Assembly: GCA_964645205.1 (NCBI GenBank)
Contig: CAZYBO010000005.1
Span: 1 to 64,000 of the forward strand
Direction of reading: 5' to 3'
Length of the DNA: 64,000 bases
DNA from: CAZYBO01 sp964645205
GTDB lineage: Bacteria > Pseudomonadota > Alphaproteobacteria > Rickettsiales > SXRF01
Both the position numbers and the translations under genes were made by a program. The notes under the pieces are model-generated. The model made no database searches, was not told the origin of the DNA, and worked only from the letters and a program-made list of their open reading frames with translations. Every line of letters starts with the position of its first letter. The first letter of the stretch is position 1. Positions 25,149 through 33,445 of this stretch are shown in pieces.

Positions 25149-25841
25149 TCAACCCGCACTCACCAAGGGCACGAAGCGCACGTTCATCAGGTGCTGCGTA
25201 GAGATGGCACCGTCTTCGTTTTTACGAACGCGCAACAGTATCTGCTCCCCTGCATTCTTGCCCACCGGCACCACCATCACCCCGCCGGGCGAAAGCTGCT
25301 CAAGCAGCGTGGCCGGGATTTCCCCGGCGGCTGCCGTCACGATGATACGCTCGAACGGCGCGGATTCCTTCCACCCGCGCGAGCCATCGCCGTATTTACT
25401 GACGATATTGGTAAGTTTCAGCTCCTTGAAGCGCGCCTGCGCCTGCGCCAGCAGGTCGCGGTGACGCTCCACCGTGTAGACGCGCCGCGCCATGCGCGCG
25501 AGGATGGCGGCCTGATAGCCCGACCCCGTGCCGATTTCCAGCACCGACATGTGCGGCTTGATCTCCAGCGCCCAGGTCATCCACGCCACCACGCTAGGCT
25601 GGCTAATGGTTTGCCCGGACGCGATGGGCAGCGCCGTATCGTCATAGGCATGCTCCAGAAAGGCTTCTTCCACGAATAATTCACGCGGGGTGCGCTCGAT
25701 GGCCGACAGCACGTCGGTATCGGTGATGCCCTTGAGCCGCAGGGTCATCAACAAACGCAGACGGTTGGAGAGCGCGTCGCCATCGACCGGCGGCGTGGGA
25801 GAATGGTGGAAAGGCGTACGGCGAGTGTGCGGTGTCGTCAC
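25149..25841 (-). CDS. pcm: Protein-L-isoaspartate O-methyltransferase
   Basis: Methylates isoaspartyl residues in damaged proteins using S-adenosylmethionine so that they revert to aspartate. The 230-residue enzyme has an N-terminal extension with HTRRTPFHH, the substrate loop ALPIASGQTISQP, the SAM motif VLEIGTGSGYQAAILA (about 99-114), and GDGSRGW and IIVTAAAGEIP. It is usually adjacent to surE; here an orphan plus-strand gene separates the two. Confidence 0.93.
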   Translation of the reverse strand: MTTPHTRRTPFHHSPTPPVDGDALSNRLRLLMTLRLKGITDTDVLSAIERTPRELFVEEAFLEHAYDDTALPIASGQTISQPSVVAWMTWALEIKPHMSVLEIGTGSGYQAAILARMARRVYTVERHRDLLAQAQARFKELKLTNIVSKYGDGSRGWKESAPFERIIVTAAAGEIPATLLEQLSPGGVMVVPVGKNAGEQILLRVRKNEDGAISTQHLMNVRFVPLVSAG

Positions 25842-26053
25842 ATGATGCCCTGATATTCGGTACGTTACGGGTAGCGCAAAAGCATTAATAGTCCATTAAT
25901 TGCATTAAATATTATATTTTACAGTATTTTAACAAGCTGTCACATTTACGTCGCCATACGACCAAAGGCTTTCACAAAACCTTCACATAACAGATTGTTC
26001 TTTTGTGCTATAAAGGGTCTTAAGTAATGAACTGAACATGTGGAGAACAATGT
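25842..26053. promoter_or_regulatory. AT-rich divergent region between pcm and the orphan gene
   Basis: 212 bases, markedly AT-rich, between divergent starts. A TATAAA hexamer sits about 40 bases before the orphan gene, but no -35 at normal spacing is obvious. GGAG at 26042-26045 is a good Shine-Dalgarno sequence 8 bases before the ATG at 26054. Confidence 0.4.
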
Positions 26054-26812
26054 ATGGCTACGGACGATAAAGACAACGGCGGATTAGGCTTCGGCGGCGC
26101 AGCAGCCAGCGTAGGCGCAGCGGCAGTGGTAACCGGCGGTGTGGCAGCCACGCACGGCGCGATGAAGCTAAACAACAAAATCAGCGAAATGGTAAAAAAA
26201 GAATTTGAAGATATTACAAAAGTCGTTTTGGGCATGACCGAAGCCCAGCTTAAAAACAAAGTCGTCAGCCATGAAATGATGACGAATTCGATGTTGAAGG
26301 CATTTGAAACCAACGGCATAAGGATTGTTGATGGTGCAGGAACGATCGCCGTTGAACAGGCGGTTAAGCATGGTAATTTTGATCCGCTTATCGACCTCTT
26401 GAAAACAAATGTCAAACCGGTCGTAGACATGGATGTTAAAAAATTCCGTGGAGATTTAACAAAAGCGCTTACCGAAGAATTAAAAACCACCGGTAAAAAT
26501 GCCGAAGAAGCTGGAAAAATCGCCAGTGATTTTTTAAAAACGACGGAAAAAGACGGCAAAGCCCTCTTCACCAGCACTGAAAACGCTGTACGAAGACTGG
26601 TCGGTGCGTCAAAATACAAGAGCGCCTCATGGCACGAAAAACCCTTCGTCGCGTTTGAATCCATGTCCACCAAGGGCAAGGTCGGCCTCGGCGCGCTGGC
26701 GGTGGCCACGACGGTCGCTGTCGCCGGACTCATGAGCCGCGGCGGGAAATCGCATGTCGAGCAGCTGGATGCGCAGCGCGGCACTACGCCGGACGGTAAC
26801 GTACGCGGGTAA
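26054..26812 (+). CDS. Orphan protein with Gly/Ala-rich hydrophobic ends
   Basis: A 252-residue protein I do not recognise. Residues about 10-36 are a glycine/alanine-rich hydrophobic stretch (GFGGAAASVGAAAVVTGGVA) with glycine-zipper spacing. The middle (about 40-200) is charged and helical, and a second hydrophobic helix is at about 215-232 (GLGALAVATTVAVAGLM). The central part has lower GC and more AAA/GAA/ATT codons than its neighbours. It is inserted on the opposite strand between pcm and surE, genes normally adjacent, and its stop abuts the surE stop with no gap. Two membrane-active segments around a coiled core would fit a membrane-shaping or secreted protein; this is inference. Confidence 0.6.
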   Translation: MATDDKDNGGLGFGGAAASVGAAAVVTGGVAATHGAMKLNNKISEMVKKEFEDITKVVLGMTEAQLKNKVVSHEMMTNSMLKAFETNGIRIVDGAGTIAVEQAVKHGNFDPLIDLLKTNVKPVVDMDVKKFRGDLTKALTEELKTTGKNAEEAGKIASDFLKTTEKDGKALFTSTENAVRRLVGASKYKSASWHEKPFVAFESMSTKGKVGLGALAVATTVAVAGLMSRGGKSHVEQLDAQRGTTPDGNVRG

Positions 26813-27673
26813 TTACTTCCCCACCGCGGTGCGAATCGCTTCCATGGTTTTATAATCGGTAAGGTCGAGGCATATCGGCGTAACCGTGATGTAGCCGTCT
26901 TCCAGCATCGCGATATCCGATTCCGCTGAATCCGACGCGTTATCGCGCTCGCCGCCAATCCAGTAATACGGCCTGCCTTTGGGGTCGATGCGCTCCGACA
27001 GCGCGACATTCACCAAGCGTTTTCCCTGCGGGCACACGCGCACGCCTTTAACTTTCGCAATGGCGCAGTTAGGGAAATTCACGTTGATGAGCGTATTGTC
27101 CGGCCAACCCGCCTTCACCAGTTTTTTAATCAATCCGGGGGCGAAATGTTCGGCCACGTCCCACGGCACATCCTCGCGGTCGTCGTAAAGCTGGCTGAAG
27201 GCAATCGACGGCACGCCGAGCATGGTGCCTTCCATCGCGGCGGCGATGGTGCCGGAATAGGTAACGTCGTCGCCCACATTCGAGCCGCGGTTGACGCCCG
27301 ATAACAACAGATCCACTTTCTTCTCCCTCCCCCCTTGTGGGGGAGGGTTGGGGAGGGGGGAACCTCTCCGCATTTTTTTTTGCTGAAGCTTACCCCCCAC
27401 CCTGCCCTCCCCCACAAGGGGGGAGGGATTTTTTATAATTTCGTGCAACGCGAGCAACACGCAATCGGTCGGCGTGCCGCTGATGGCATGGCGGCGCGCG
27501 CTGATCTCGCGCACGCGCACAGGCACGTGCAACGTCAGCGAATGCCCTGCCCCGCTTTGCTCGCTCTCCGGCGCGGCGATCCATATATCCTTGGAAATCT
27601 TGCGCGCGATATTTTCCAGCGCGACAAGGCCGGGCGCGGAGATGCCGTCATCGTTACTCAGCAGGATGCGCAT
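26813..27673 (-). CDS. surE: 5'/3'-nucleotidase SurE with in-frame repeat insertion
   Basis: Metal-dependent nucleoside monophosphate phosphatase used in stationary-phase survival. Family motifs are intact: ILLSNDDG (3-10) with the metal-binding Asp pair, SGTPTDCV (65-72), SGVNRGSNVGDDVTYSGTIAAAMEG. Between HEII (residue 80) and VDLLLSGVN (from 120) lies an extra segment of about 39 residues (SPLVGEG...LPNPPPQGGRE) encoded by a palindromic repeat. The protein is therefore 286 residues instead of roughly 250. The insertion keeps the frame and falls just before the strand leading to the active-site Asn. The gene starts at the stop of the preceding hypothetical gene, so it is coupled. Confidence 0.9.
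   Translation of the reverse strand: MRILLSNDDGISAPGLVALENIARKISKDIWIAAPESEQSGAGHSLTLHVPVRVREISARRHAISGTPTDCVLLALHEIIKNPSPLVGEGRVGGKLQQKKMRRGSPLPNPPPQGGREKKVDLLLSGVNRGSNVGDDVTYSGTIAAAMEGTMLGVPSIAFSQLYDDREDVPWDVAEHFAPGLIKKLVKAGWPDNTLINVNFPNCAIAKVKGVRVCPQGKRLVNVALSERIDPKGRPYYWIGGERDNASDSAESDIAMLEDGYITVTPICLDLTDYKTMEAIRTAVGK
27323..27428. repeat. Paired palindromic repeat element, copy 3 (inside surE)
   Basis: Two inverted hairpin arms (CCCTCC...GGGGGAGGG and CCCTCC...GGGGGGAGGG) separated by about 45 bases, the same family as the copies at 6330 and 7704. It sits within surE, is a multiple of three in net length and is translated in the same frame as the copy ending the lptM-like gene. Confidence 0.88.
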
Positions 27674-28104
27674 TATTTCGATACCGCTTTCACCGTATGT
27701 TCCGCAAGCGTGCCCGCCGCCGCGCTGAATGCCGCCGACGCACCGGAATCGAAAGGCTCATTATCGGGCACCGACATGCGATGCACCTTCACCCCATAGT
27801 TTTTTTCAAACTTCGTGACATTGATGCGCTTGTCACCGGGCAACGTAATTTTCACCGGGAATAATTCCAGGCTGCCCATATCTGGACTCATCACCACCAT
27901 CTTCCGCTTGAACGAAAAGAATACGGCAGGCCCTTCGGTTTTCACTTCATACCCCTCACCCGACAGGAACGCGACCAACTGCCGCAGCCCCGATTTATCG
28001 GCGACATAGCCGAGGATGGATTTGCTGCCCCTCTCGTCCGCTTCAGTGTTGCGCAGCGCAGCCGTTTGCAGCAGCGCAAGGCCGGGATGTTCCAGTGTTG
28101 TCAT
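27673..28104 (-). CDS. Hypothetical protein between serS and surE
   Basis: A 143-residue protein of unknown function, no signal peptide or membrane helix. It looks like a small alpha/beta domain: a helical start, then strands around FLSGEGYEVKTEGPAVFFSFKRKMVVM and LFPVKITLPGDKRINVTKFEKNYGV, and an alanine-rich tail. It is tightly packed, one base after the serS stop and overlapping the surE start by one base, so it is translated with them. GC and codon use match the neighbours, which argues it is real. Confidence 0.7.
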   Translation of the reverse strand: MTTLEHPGLALLQTAALRNTEADERGSKSILGYVADKSGLRQLVAFLSGEGYEVKTEGPAVFFSFKRKMVVMSPDMGSLELFPVKITLPGDKRINVTKFEKNYGVKVHRMSVPDNEPFDSGASAAFSAAAGTLAEHTVKAVSK

Positions 28105-28105
28105 A

Positions 28106-29473
28106 TCAGCCTCCTGCGGCGATCACGGTTTGCCCGTCCATATAGGGGCGCAGCGCTTCGGGAATGGTTACGCTGCCGTCTGCGTTCTGGTAGTTTTCCA
28201 AAATCGCCACCATCGTGCGGCCGATCGGCAGGCCGGAGCCGTTGAGCGTGTGCACGAACTGCGTTTCCTTGGAGTTTTTGCCCTTGAAACGCGCCTTCAT
28301 GCGCCGCGCCTGAAACGCGCCGCAGTTGGAGCAGCTCGAAATTTCGCGGAATGCGTTCTGCCCCGGCAGCCACACTTCGATGTCGTAGGTTTTTTCCGAG
28401 GAGAAACCCATATCGCCCGTGCAGAGCAGCATGGTGCGGAAATGCAGCCCGAGCTTTTGCAGCAGCGATTCCGCCTGCGCGGTCATGCGTTCATGCTCGG
28501 CCTGCGATGCGTCGGGATGGGTGATGCTCACCATCTCCACCTTGGAAAACTGGTGCTGGCGGATCATGCCGCGCGTGTCTTTCCCCGCCGACCCCGCTTC
28601 CGAACGGAAACACGGCGTGTAGGCGGTCATGCGGATGGGCAGGGTTTCTTCATCGAGGATGGAATCCGCGACAAGGTTGGTCAGCGGCACTTCGGCAGTG
28701 GGGATGAGCCAGAAATCAGTAAATCCCTTGATAACACTTCGATCTAAATTACTTGCGTCAAGTAAAGTTGGGTCTGCTTGCACATTGCGAACCCAATCAA
28801 GTATGTCATCGTACCTACCTGCTATAAATAAGTCAGATTTAAACTTTGGCATCTGACCAGTGCCGTGCATTGCATTATAACCTGTAATAAACGGTGGCAC
28901 GATTTCCGTGTATCCCGCAGCGATATTGTTATCGAGGAAAAACCCCGCCAGCGCACGCTCCAGCCGCGCGAGTTGGCCTTTGAGCACGACGAAGCGTGCG
29001 CCAGAGAGTTTTGCTCCGCCTTCGAAATCCATCATCTTCAGGCCTTCGCCGAGATCGAAATGCTCTTTCGGCGCGAAGGAAAATTCCGGTTTTTTTCCGG
29101 ACTGGCGGATTTCTTTGTTGCCCTTTTCATCCGCGCCCTGCGGCACGTCGGCGGCGGGGAGGTTGGGGATGGTTTCCAGCAGCGCTTCCATCTCGCCGCG
29201 CGTGTTCAATGTCGATTCCAGCGCGGCAAACGATTCGTTCACACGCTTGGCCTCGTCCATCAGCGCGTCGGCATTTTCACCTTTGCCTTTGGCCATGCCG
29301 ATCTGCTTGGCGAGGGTGTTGCGCTTGCTTTGCAGCTCCTGCAACTCCGTCTGCGCGGCGCGTTTGGCGCTGTCGAGCGCGAGGATAGCAGCCGACTGTG
29401 CGGGTAAACCACGGCGCGCGAGACCTGCGTCGAACGCGTCGGGGGCAGTGCGAATGAATTTTATATCGTGCAT
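28106..29473 (-). CDS. serS: Seryl-tRNA synthetase with an AT-rich internal insertion
   Basis: Class II synthetase charging tRNA-Ser and tRNA-Sec. The 455-residue protein has the N-terminal coiled-coil tRNA-binding arm (about 30-105), motif 1 (VPPFITGYNAMHGTGQMPKF), motif 2 (FRSEAGSAGKDTRGMIRQHQF) and motif 3 (SGLPIGRTMVAILENYQ). Between DLF (residue 216) and WLIPTAEVPL (255) there are about 30 more residues than usual (AGRYDDILDWVRNVQ...). The bases coding for this stretch (about 28718-28850) are clearly AT-richer than the rest of the gene. Start and stop abut tatC and the next gene. Confidence 0.93.
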   Translation of the reverse strand: MHDIKFIRTAPDAFDAGLARRGLPAQSAAILALDSAKRAAQTELQELQSKRNTLAKQIGMAKGKGENADALMDEAKRVNESFAALESTLNTRGEMEALLETIPNLPAADVPQGADEKGNKEIRQSGKKPEFSFAPKEHFDLGEGLKMMDFEGGAKLSGARFVVLKGQLARLERALAGFFLDNNIAAGYTEIVPPFITGYNAMHGTGQMPKFKSDLFIAGRYDDILDWVRNVQADPTLLDASNLDRSVIKGFTDFWLIPTAEVPLTNLVADSILDEETLPIRMTAYTPCFRSEAGSAGKDTRGMIRQHQFSKVEMVSITHPDASQAEHERMTAQAESLLQKLGLHFRTMLLCTGDMGFSSEKTYDIEVWLPGQNAFREISSCSNCGAFQARRMKARFKGKNSKETQFVHTLNGSGLPIGRTMVAILENYQNADGSVTIPEALRPYMDGQTVIAAGG

Positions 29474-30222
29474 TACTTTCTCCGTTGGCTACACACCAGA
29501 ATCGATAGCTCATACAACAGGTAAAGCGGAACGGAAAGCGCAATCTGGCTGAAGATGTCCGGCGGGGTGATGAAGGCAGCCACAGTGACGATCGCCACGA
29601 TCGCATAGCGCCGGCCGCTTTTCAACCGTTCCAGCGATACGAACCCGCTGCGCACCATCAGCACCAGTACCACCGGCAGTTGAAACGCCAACCCGAACGC
29701 GAGGATCAGATGCATCACGATGCTCAGATAATCGGCTACACGCGCTTCCAGCTGGATCGGCAGCCCGCCTTGCATGCCTGTACTTTCAAAACCGATAAAG
29801 AAACGCCACGCCGCCGGGAAAATACCGTAATACGCGAATGCGGCACCGACGATGAACATGCACGGCGCGGCCACGAGGTAAGGCAATAGCGTCCTACGTT
29901 CTTTCTTATACAGCCCCGGCGCCATGAACAGGTAGAGCTGCGCGGCGATCACAGGAAATGATATAAAAAACCCCGCGAAAACCGCGAGCTTCAGGTAGGT
30001 GACGAAGGCTTCCGCCAGCCCCGTGTAAATGAGGCGGCGATGCGTAGGGTCGGGAAAAGCGTCGGCCAGCGGCTGCACGAGGAAGGCGTAAATATCGCCC
30101 GCAAAGCCATAGCTCAGGCAGGTAGCGGCGAAGAACATCAGCAAGGACAGCACCATCCGCCTGCGCAGTTCTATTAAATGCTCAATCAGCGGCTGGCTCG
30201 GCAGGGGCGTATCCGCGCTCAT
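29473..30222 (-). CDS. tatC: Twin-arginine translocase subunit TatC
   Basis: Polytopic core of the Tat pathway; recognises the RR signal of folded substrates. The 249-residue protein has six predicted transmembrane helices and the N-terminal HLIELRRRM motif (15-23), the conserved Glu region KKERRTLLPY after helix 2 and the ITPPD segment (about 221-225) before helices 5-6. It overlaps tatB by four bases and serS by one base. Confidence 0.94.
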   Translation of the reverse strand: MSADTPLPSQPLIEHLIELRRRMVLSLLMFFAATCLSYGFAGDIYAFLVQPLADAFPDPTHRRLIYTGLAEAFVTYLKLAVFAGFFISFPVIAAQLYLFMAPGLYKKERRTLLPYLVAAPCMFIVGAAFAYYGIFPAAWRFFIGFESTGMQGGLPIQLEARVADYLSIVMHLILAFGLAFQLPVVLVLMVRSGFVSLERLKSGRRYAIVAIVTVAAFITPPDIFSQIALSVPLYLLYELSILVCSQRRK

Positions 30223-30506
30223 TCTTTACTATCCGGCTTCATATCGGGCAGGCGGTAGCTTTCATAGAGCTTGCCGTCGTCGCCCCGGATCATAGTCACT
30301 TCCCGCTCGATTTCCTTTTTCGCGGCGTCCAGCCCGGACTCGCGCGCCAGCTCCGCAAACGCCTTACGCAGTTCATTGCCCAGCGAACGCAGGGAACGCA
30401 TGGCCTTAGCCACCGCCCGCACCACCACCGGCAATTCTTTCGGACCGATGAAAATCACCGCCACCACCACGACCAGCGCGACTTCGGCGAGCGAAAGATC
30501 AAGCAT
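30219..30506 (-). CDS. tatB: Twin-arginine translocase subunit TatB
   Basis: A 95-residue single-span protein forming the TatBC receptor. The N-terminal helix LSLAEVALVVVVAVIFIGPKELP has the Glu and the GPKELP hinge typical of TatB, followed by an amphipathic and a charged helical tail. It overlaps tatA by eight bases and tatC by four. Confidence 0.9.
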   Translation of the reverse strand: MLDLSLAEVALVVVVAVIFIGPKELPVVVRAVAKAMRSLRSLGNELRKAFAELARESGLDAAKKEIEREVTMIRGDDGKLYESYRLPDMKPDSKE

Positions 30507-30693
30507 GGGGGGTTTTGTCGTCTTTTTCTTCCAGCCGCGCGGAGGCCTTCTCGTCCTCGCCTTTCAAACCGTCGCGCAGGCTGCGTATGCCCTTGCCTAC
30601 GTCGCCCATCACACGCGGCAATTTACCCGCGCCGAACACGATGAATACGATCACCAGCACCAGCAGAAGGTGCGAAATACTCAAGCCACCCAT
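30499..30693 (-). CDS. tatA: Twin-arginine translocase subunit TatA
   Basis: A 64-residue pore-forming Tat component: one N-terminal transmembrane helix (about 4-22), the FGAGKLPRVMGDVGKGI hinge and amphipathic helix, and an acidic/basic tail. First of the tatABC set, 68 bases after the M50 protease gene. Confidence 0.92.
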   Translation of the reverse strand: MGGLSISHLLLVLVIVFIVFGAGKLPRVMGDVGKGIRSLRDGLKGEDEKASARLEEKDDKTPHA

Positions 30694-30761
30694 GAAAAAT
30701 CCCTTCGATGTTTATGCAAAATGGCAGGTTAGCACAGCCCCGCGCTTGCGGAAAGCGGCTT

Positions 30762-31427
30762 TTATTTTACGTGCCCCGCCACCGTCATCACCGCTTCCAG
30801 CAGGGCAAAAATCGGCACGGAAAGCGCTTCCTGCACGACGCTCGACCCCATCAGCGCGGGAATGAACAGGGCGGCCATCACCAGCACGATGCCGTATTTC
30901 TCCAGCTTCCCGAACCAATGTTTCACCCGCCCCCACAGCAGTGCGTCGACCACGCGCCCGCCGTCCAGCGGCAGGATGGGGATCATGTTGAATACCACCA
31001 GCACGCAGTTGATAAGCAGCGAATGGTAGAGATTTTGAAACAGCCACGGCGCCTGCTCCGGCGTTACCCATCCTTCGATATGCAGCAGCAGTCCGGTGGC
31101 AATCGCCAGCGCGAGGTTCATCAGCACCCCTGCCAGCGCGACCATCAGCAGGCCGAGACGCTGCGGGCGCAGGCGGGAAAACACCACCGGCACCGGCTTG
31201 GCATAGCCGAACACCACCGGCGACTGCGCGATCACCAGCATGCCGGGCAGGATCAGTGTACCGAAACGGTCGATATGCTTAAACGGGTTGAACGTTACGC
31301 GCCCCAGCCGTTTCGCGGTGTCATCGCCGAAACGCAGCGCCATCCAGCCATGCGCGGCTTCGTGCAGCGTTATCGCCAGCACAACGGGAATCACCCACGA
31401 CGATGCGCCGACGAACCACTCCCACAT
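30762..31427 (-). CDS. Site-2 protease family (M50) membrane metallopeptidase
   Basis: A 221-residue polytopic protein with the zinc motif HEAAH (22-26) in the first helix and NMIPILPLDGG (147-157), whose Asp155 is the third ligand. This is the minimal YwhC/Rv-type site-2 protease without a PDZ domain. The start overlaps the nagZ stop (TGATG). In many alphaproteobacteria scpA-scpB occupy the slot between nagZ and tatA; they are absent here. Confidence 0.88.
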   Translation of the reverse strand: MWEWFVGASSWVIPVVLAITLHEAAHGWMALRFGDDTAKRLGRVTFNPFKHIDRFGTLILPGMLVIAQSPVVFGYAKPVPVVFSRLRPQRLGLLMVALAGVLMNLALAIATGLLLHIEGWVTPEQAPWLFQNLYHSLLINCVLVVFNMIPILPLDGGRVVDALLWGRVKHWFGKLEKYGIVLVMAALFIPALMGSSVVQEALSVPIFALLEAVMTVAGHVK

Positions 31428-32464
31428 CAGGCAAACAACCTGTCCAGCTCATGCCGCGACGCTGCTACGTCGAACGGCTTGGGCGCTTTCAGCGCAGGGG
31501 CAAGCGCGCGTTCGGCGCGGATGAAGGATTGTCCGGCGAGCGTGGAAATACCTTCGGCGACGGCGCGCATTTCCGCCATATCCCCGTTGCAGTGCAGCAC
31601 GATGTCGCAGCCTGCTTTGAGCACCTGCCGCGTGCGCTCGGTAAAATCACCCTGCATCGCTTTCATCGACACGTCGTCGGACATCAGCAACCCTTTAAAC
31701 CCAAGCTCCTCGCGGATGAGGCTGATCGCTCGCGGTGAAACGGTGGCCATGCGCTCCTTATCGATCGCAGTGTAGAGCACGTGCGCGGTCATCGCCATCG
31801 GCAGGTCGGCAAGCGCCTTGAACGGCACGAAATCGGTGGCGCGAAGCAGCTCCAGCGACGCTTCCACCACCGGCAACTCCTCGTGGCTGTCGGCGCGCGC
31901 GCGGCCGTGGCCGGGGATGTGCTTGAGCACGGGGATTACACCGCCGTCGGCGAGTCCCTCGGCCATGGCGCGGGCGAGCGCGATCACCTGCGGCGGCTCC
32001 ACGCCGAACGCGCGGTCGCCGATAATGTCGTGCGCGCCCGCCACCGGAATATCGGCCAGCGGCGCGCAATTGACAGTGATGCGGAGCGCGTGCAGGTCAT
32101 GTGCGATAAGCCGCGCGTTGAGATATACCGCGCGTTTCGCGCGCTCGCCGCCGGTCTTGGCTAATTTGGCAAATGCGCCCGCGGGACGGTAACCCGGCCA
32201 TTGCGGGGGTTTCAGGCGCGCCACACGGCCACCTTCCTGGTCGATGAGAATGGGCAGCATTTCGCGCTCGGTCGCTTCGTAAAGCTGGCCGATAAGCCGT
32301 TTAATTTGGCTCGGCGATTCGCAGTTACGCGCGAATAGGATGAAGCCGTAAGGATTGGTTTCGGCGAAAAGCGTGCCCTCGTCGCGCGACAGCGACGTGC
32401 CCGCCACGCCGTAAATCACCGAAGACGGCACCCCGTTTCCAGATTGGAGAATGGATGCGCCCAA
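31427..32464 (-). CDS. nagZ: Beta-N-acetylhexosaminidase NagZ
   Basis: Cytoplasmic glycoside hydrolase family 3 enzyme releasing GlcNAc from anhydromuropeptides during peptidoglycan recycling. The 345-residue protein has LIDQEGGRVARL (73-84), KHIPGHG (181-187), carrying the acid/base His region with ADSHEELP, and the nucleophile motif MSDDVSMKAM (261-270). It lies three bases after the SPOR-domain gene. Confidence 0.94.
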   Translation of the reverse strand: MGASILQSGNGVPSSVIYGVAGTSLSRDEGTLFAETNPYGFILFARNCESPSQIKRLIGQLYEATEREMLPILIDQEGGRVARLKPPQWPGYRPAGAFAKLAKTGGERAKRAVYLNARLIAHDLHALRITVNCAPLADIPVAGAHDIIGDRAFGVEPPQVIALARAMAEGLADGGVIPVLKHIPGHGRARADSHEELPVVEASLELLRATDFVPFKALADLPMAMTAHVLYTAIDKERMATVSPRAISLIREELGFKGLLMSDDVSMKAMQGDFTERTRQVLKAGCDIVLHCNGDMAEMRAVAEGISTLAGQSFIRAERALAPALKAPKPFDVAASRHELDRLFA

Positions 32465-32467
32465 GGG

Positions 32468-33445
32468 CTAATCCTTCGCCACTAAGCAGGGCTGTTTCTT
32501 CGCAGCCAGCGCGTCGCACAGCGCCTTTGCATCGCCAGCCGACATACCGCCCACACGTAAGCGGTAGTAAATCCCCTTCGCGCCGAGATCGGCTTTTACT
32601 ATGGACGGCGACTTGCCGGACAGTTCGGGGAATTTCTGCTGCATCTTGCCGAACGCGTCATTGGCCTCACGCTCCGAGCGGTACGCGCCGAGCTGTGCCT
32701 TGGCCGAACCGGTAGAAGCTGCGGGCTTCACAGCGGGGGCGGCGGGCGGCGTTTCATCAGCCACTTTGATAACTTTGGGCTGCACCGCCGTTGCGTCCGC
32801 TGCGGGCGCATCTTTCGCACTGACAATCTTTACCGCCTGTTCAGCGGCGGCGACGGCGGGCGATTCTTTTTTCACATCGATCTTATCCGCACTGCTCACC
32901 AGCTTGTCCTTAGCGCCCGGTAACAGCATTTCCGCGACCTGCTGGTTGACCGGCTTGGGTTTTTTAAACGCATCCACCGGCACTTCCTTGATCGCCGATG
33001 TAGCTTTTACAGCACCATCTTCGCCGATAACCTGCTCCTGCTTGCCCTGATCTTTGGCGTGCAGCTTGTCGTTGATCCATGTGGTGGTTTCGGAATCCTC
33101 GCCCTGTTTCGGCAACGGCTCCTCCGGCGGAGGCAGCACGCGCTCCACCTTGGCGGCAGCCTGCGAATTGCCGGAGAAGGTGTCGTACACCGTCTTATCT
33201 TGATTGGGGAATTTCATGCCACCGGGATCGAGGGGCTTTTCCTTCATGGGGGTTTTGTCGGCTTCCACCACCATCAGCTCGTCTTCCTTATAGGATTGCG
33301 AGCCGGTATGGTACGCATACCACGCCAGCGTGAAAAACCCGCCGACCACGCCAATGGCGATGATTTTGGGCAACCAGCGGACGATGCCGCTCATGACTAC
33401 CGTTTCATCCGCCTGAAATACATTCCCGTTATCCGCATGTCTCAT
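32468..33445 (-). CDS. SPOR-domain membrane protein
   Basis: A 325-residue bitopic protein: short cytoplasmic N-terminus, one transmembrane helix (about 29-48), a long disordered Pro/Ala/Lys-rich periplasmic region (about 55-245) and a C-terminal SPOR domain (about 248-325, AQLGAYRSEREANDAFGKM ... YYRLRVGG). SPOR domains bind denuded septal peptidoglycan, so a division or cell-wall role is likely. Its ATG overlaps the argS stop (TGATG), an order (argS-SPOR-nagZ) widely conserved in alphaproteobacteria. Confidence 0.88.
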   Translation of the reverse strand: MRHADNGNVFQADETVVMSGIVRWLPKIIAIGVVGGFFTLAWYAYHTGSQSYKEDELMVVEADKTPMKEKPLDPGGMKFPNQDKTVYDTFSGNSQAAAKVERVLPPPEEPLPKQGEDSETTTWINDKLHAKDQGKQEQVIGEDGAVKATSAIKEVPVDAFKKPKPVNQQVAEMLLPGAKDKLVSSADKIDVKKESPAVAAAEQAVKIVSAKDAPAADATAVQPKVIKVADETPPAAPAVKPAASTGSAKAQLGAYRSEREANDAFGKMQQKFPELSGKSPSIVKADLGAKGIYYRLRVGGMSAGDAKALCDALAAKKQPCLVAKD

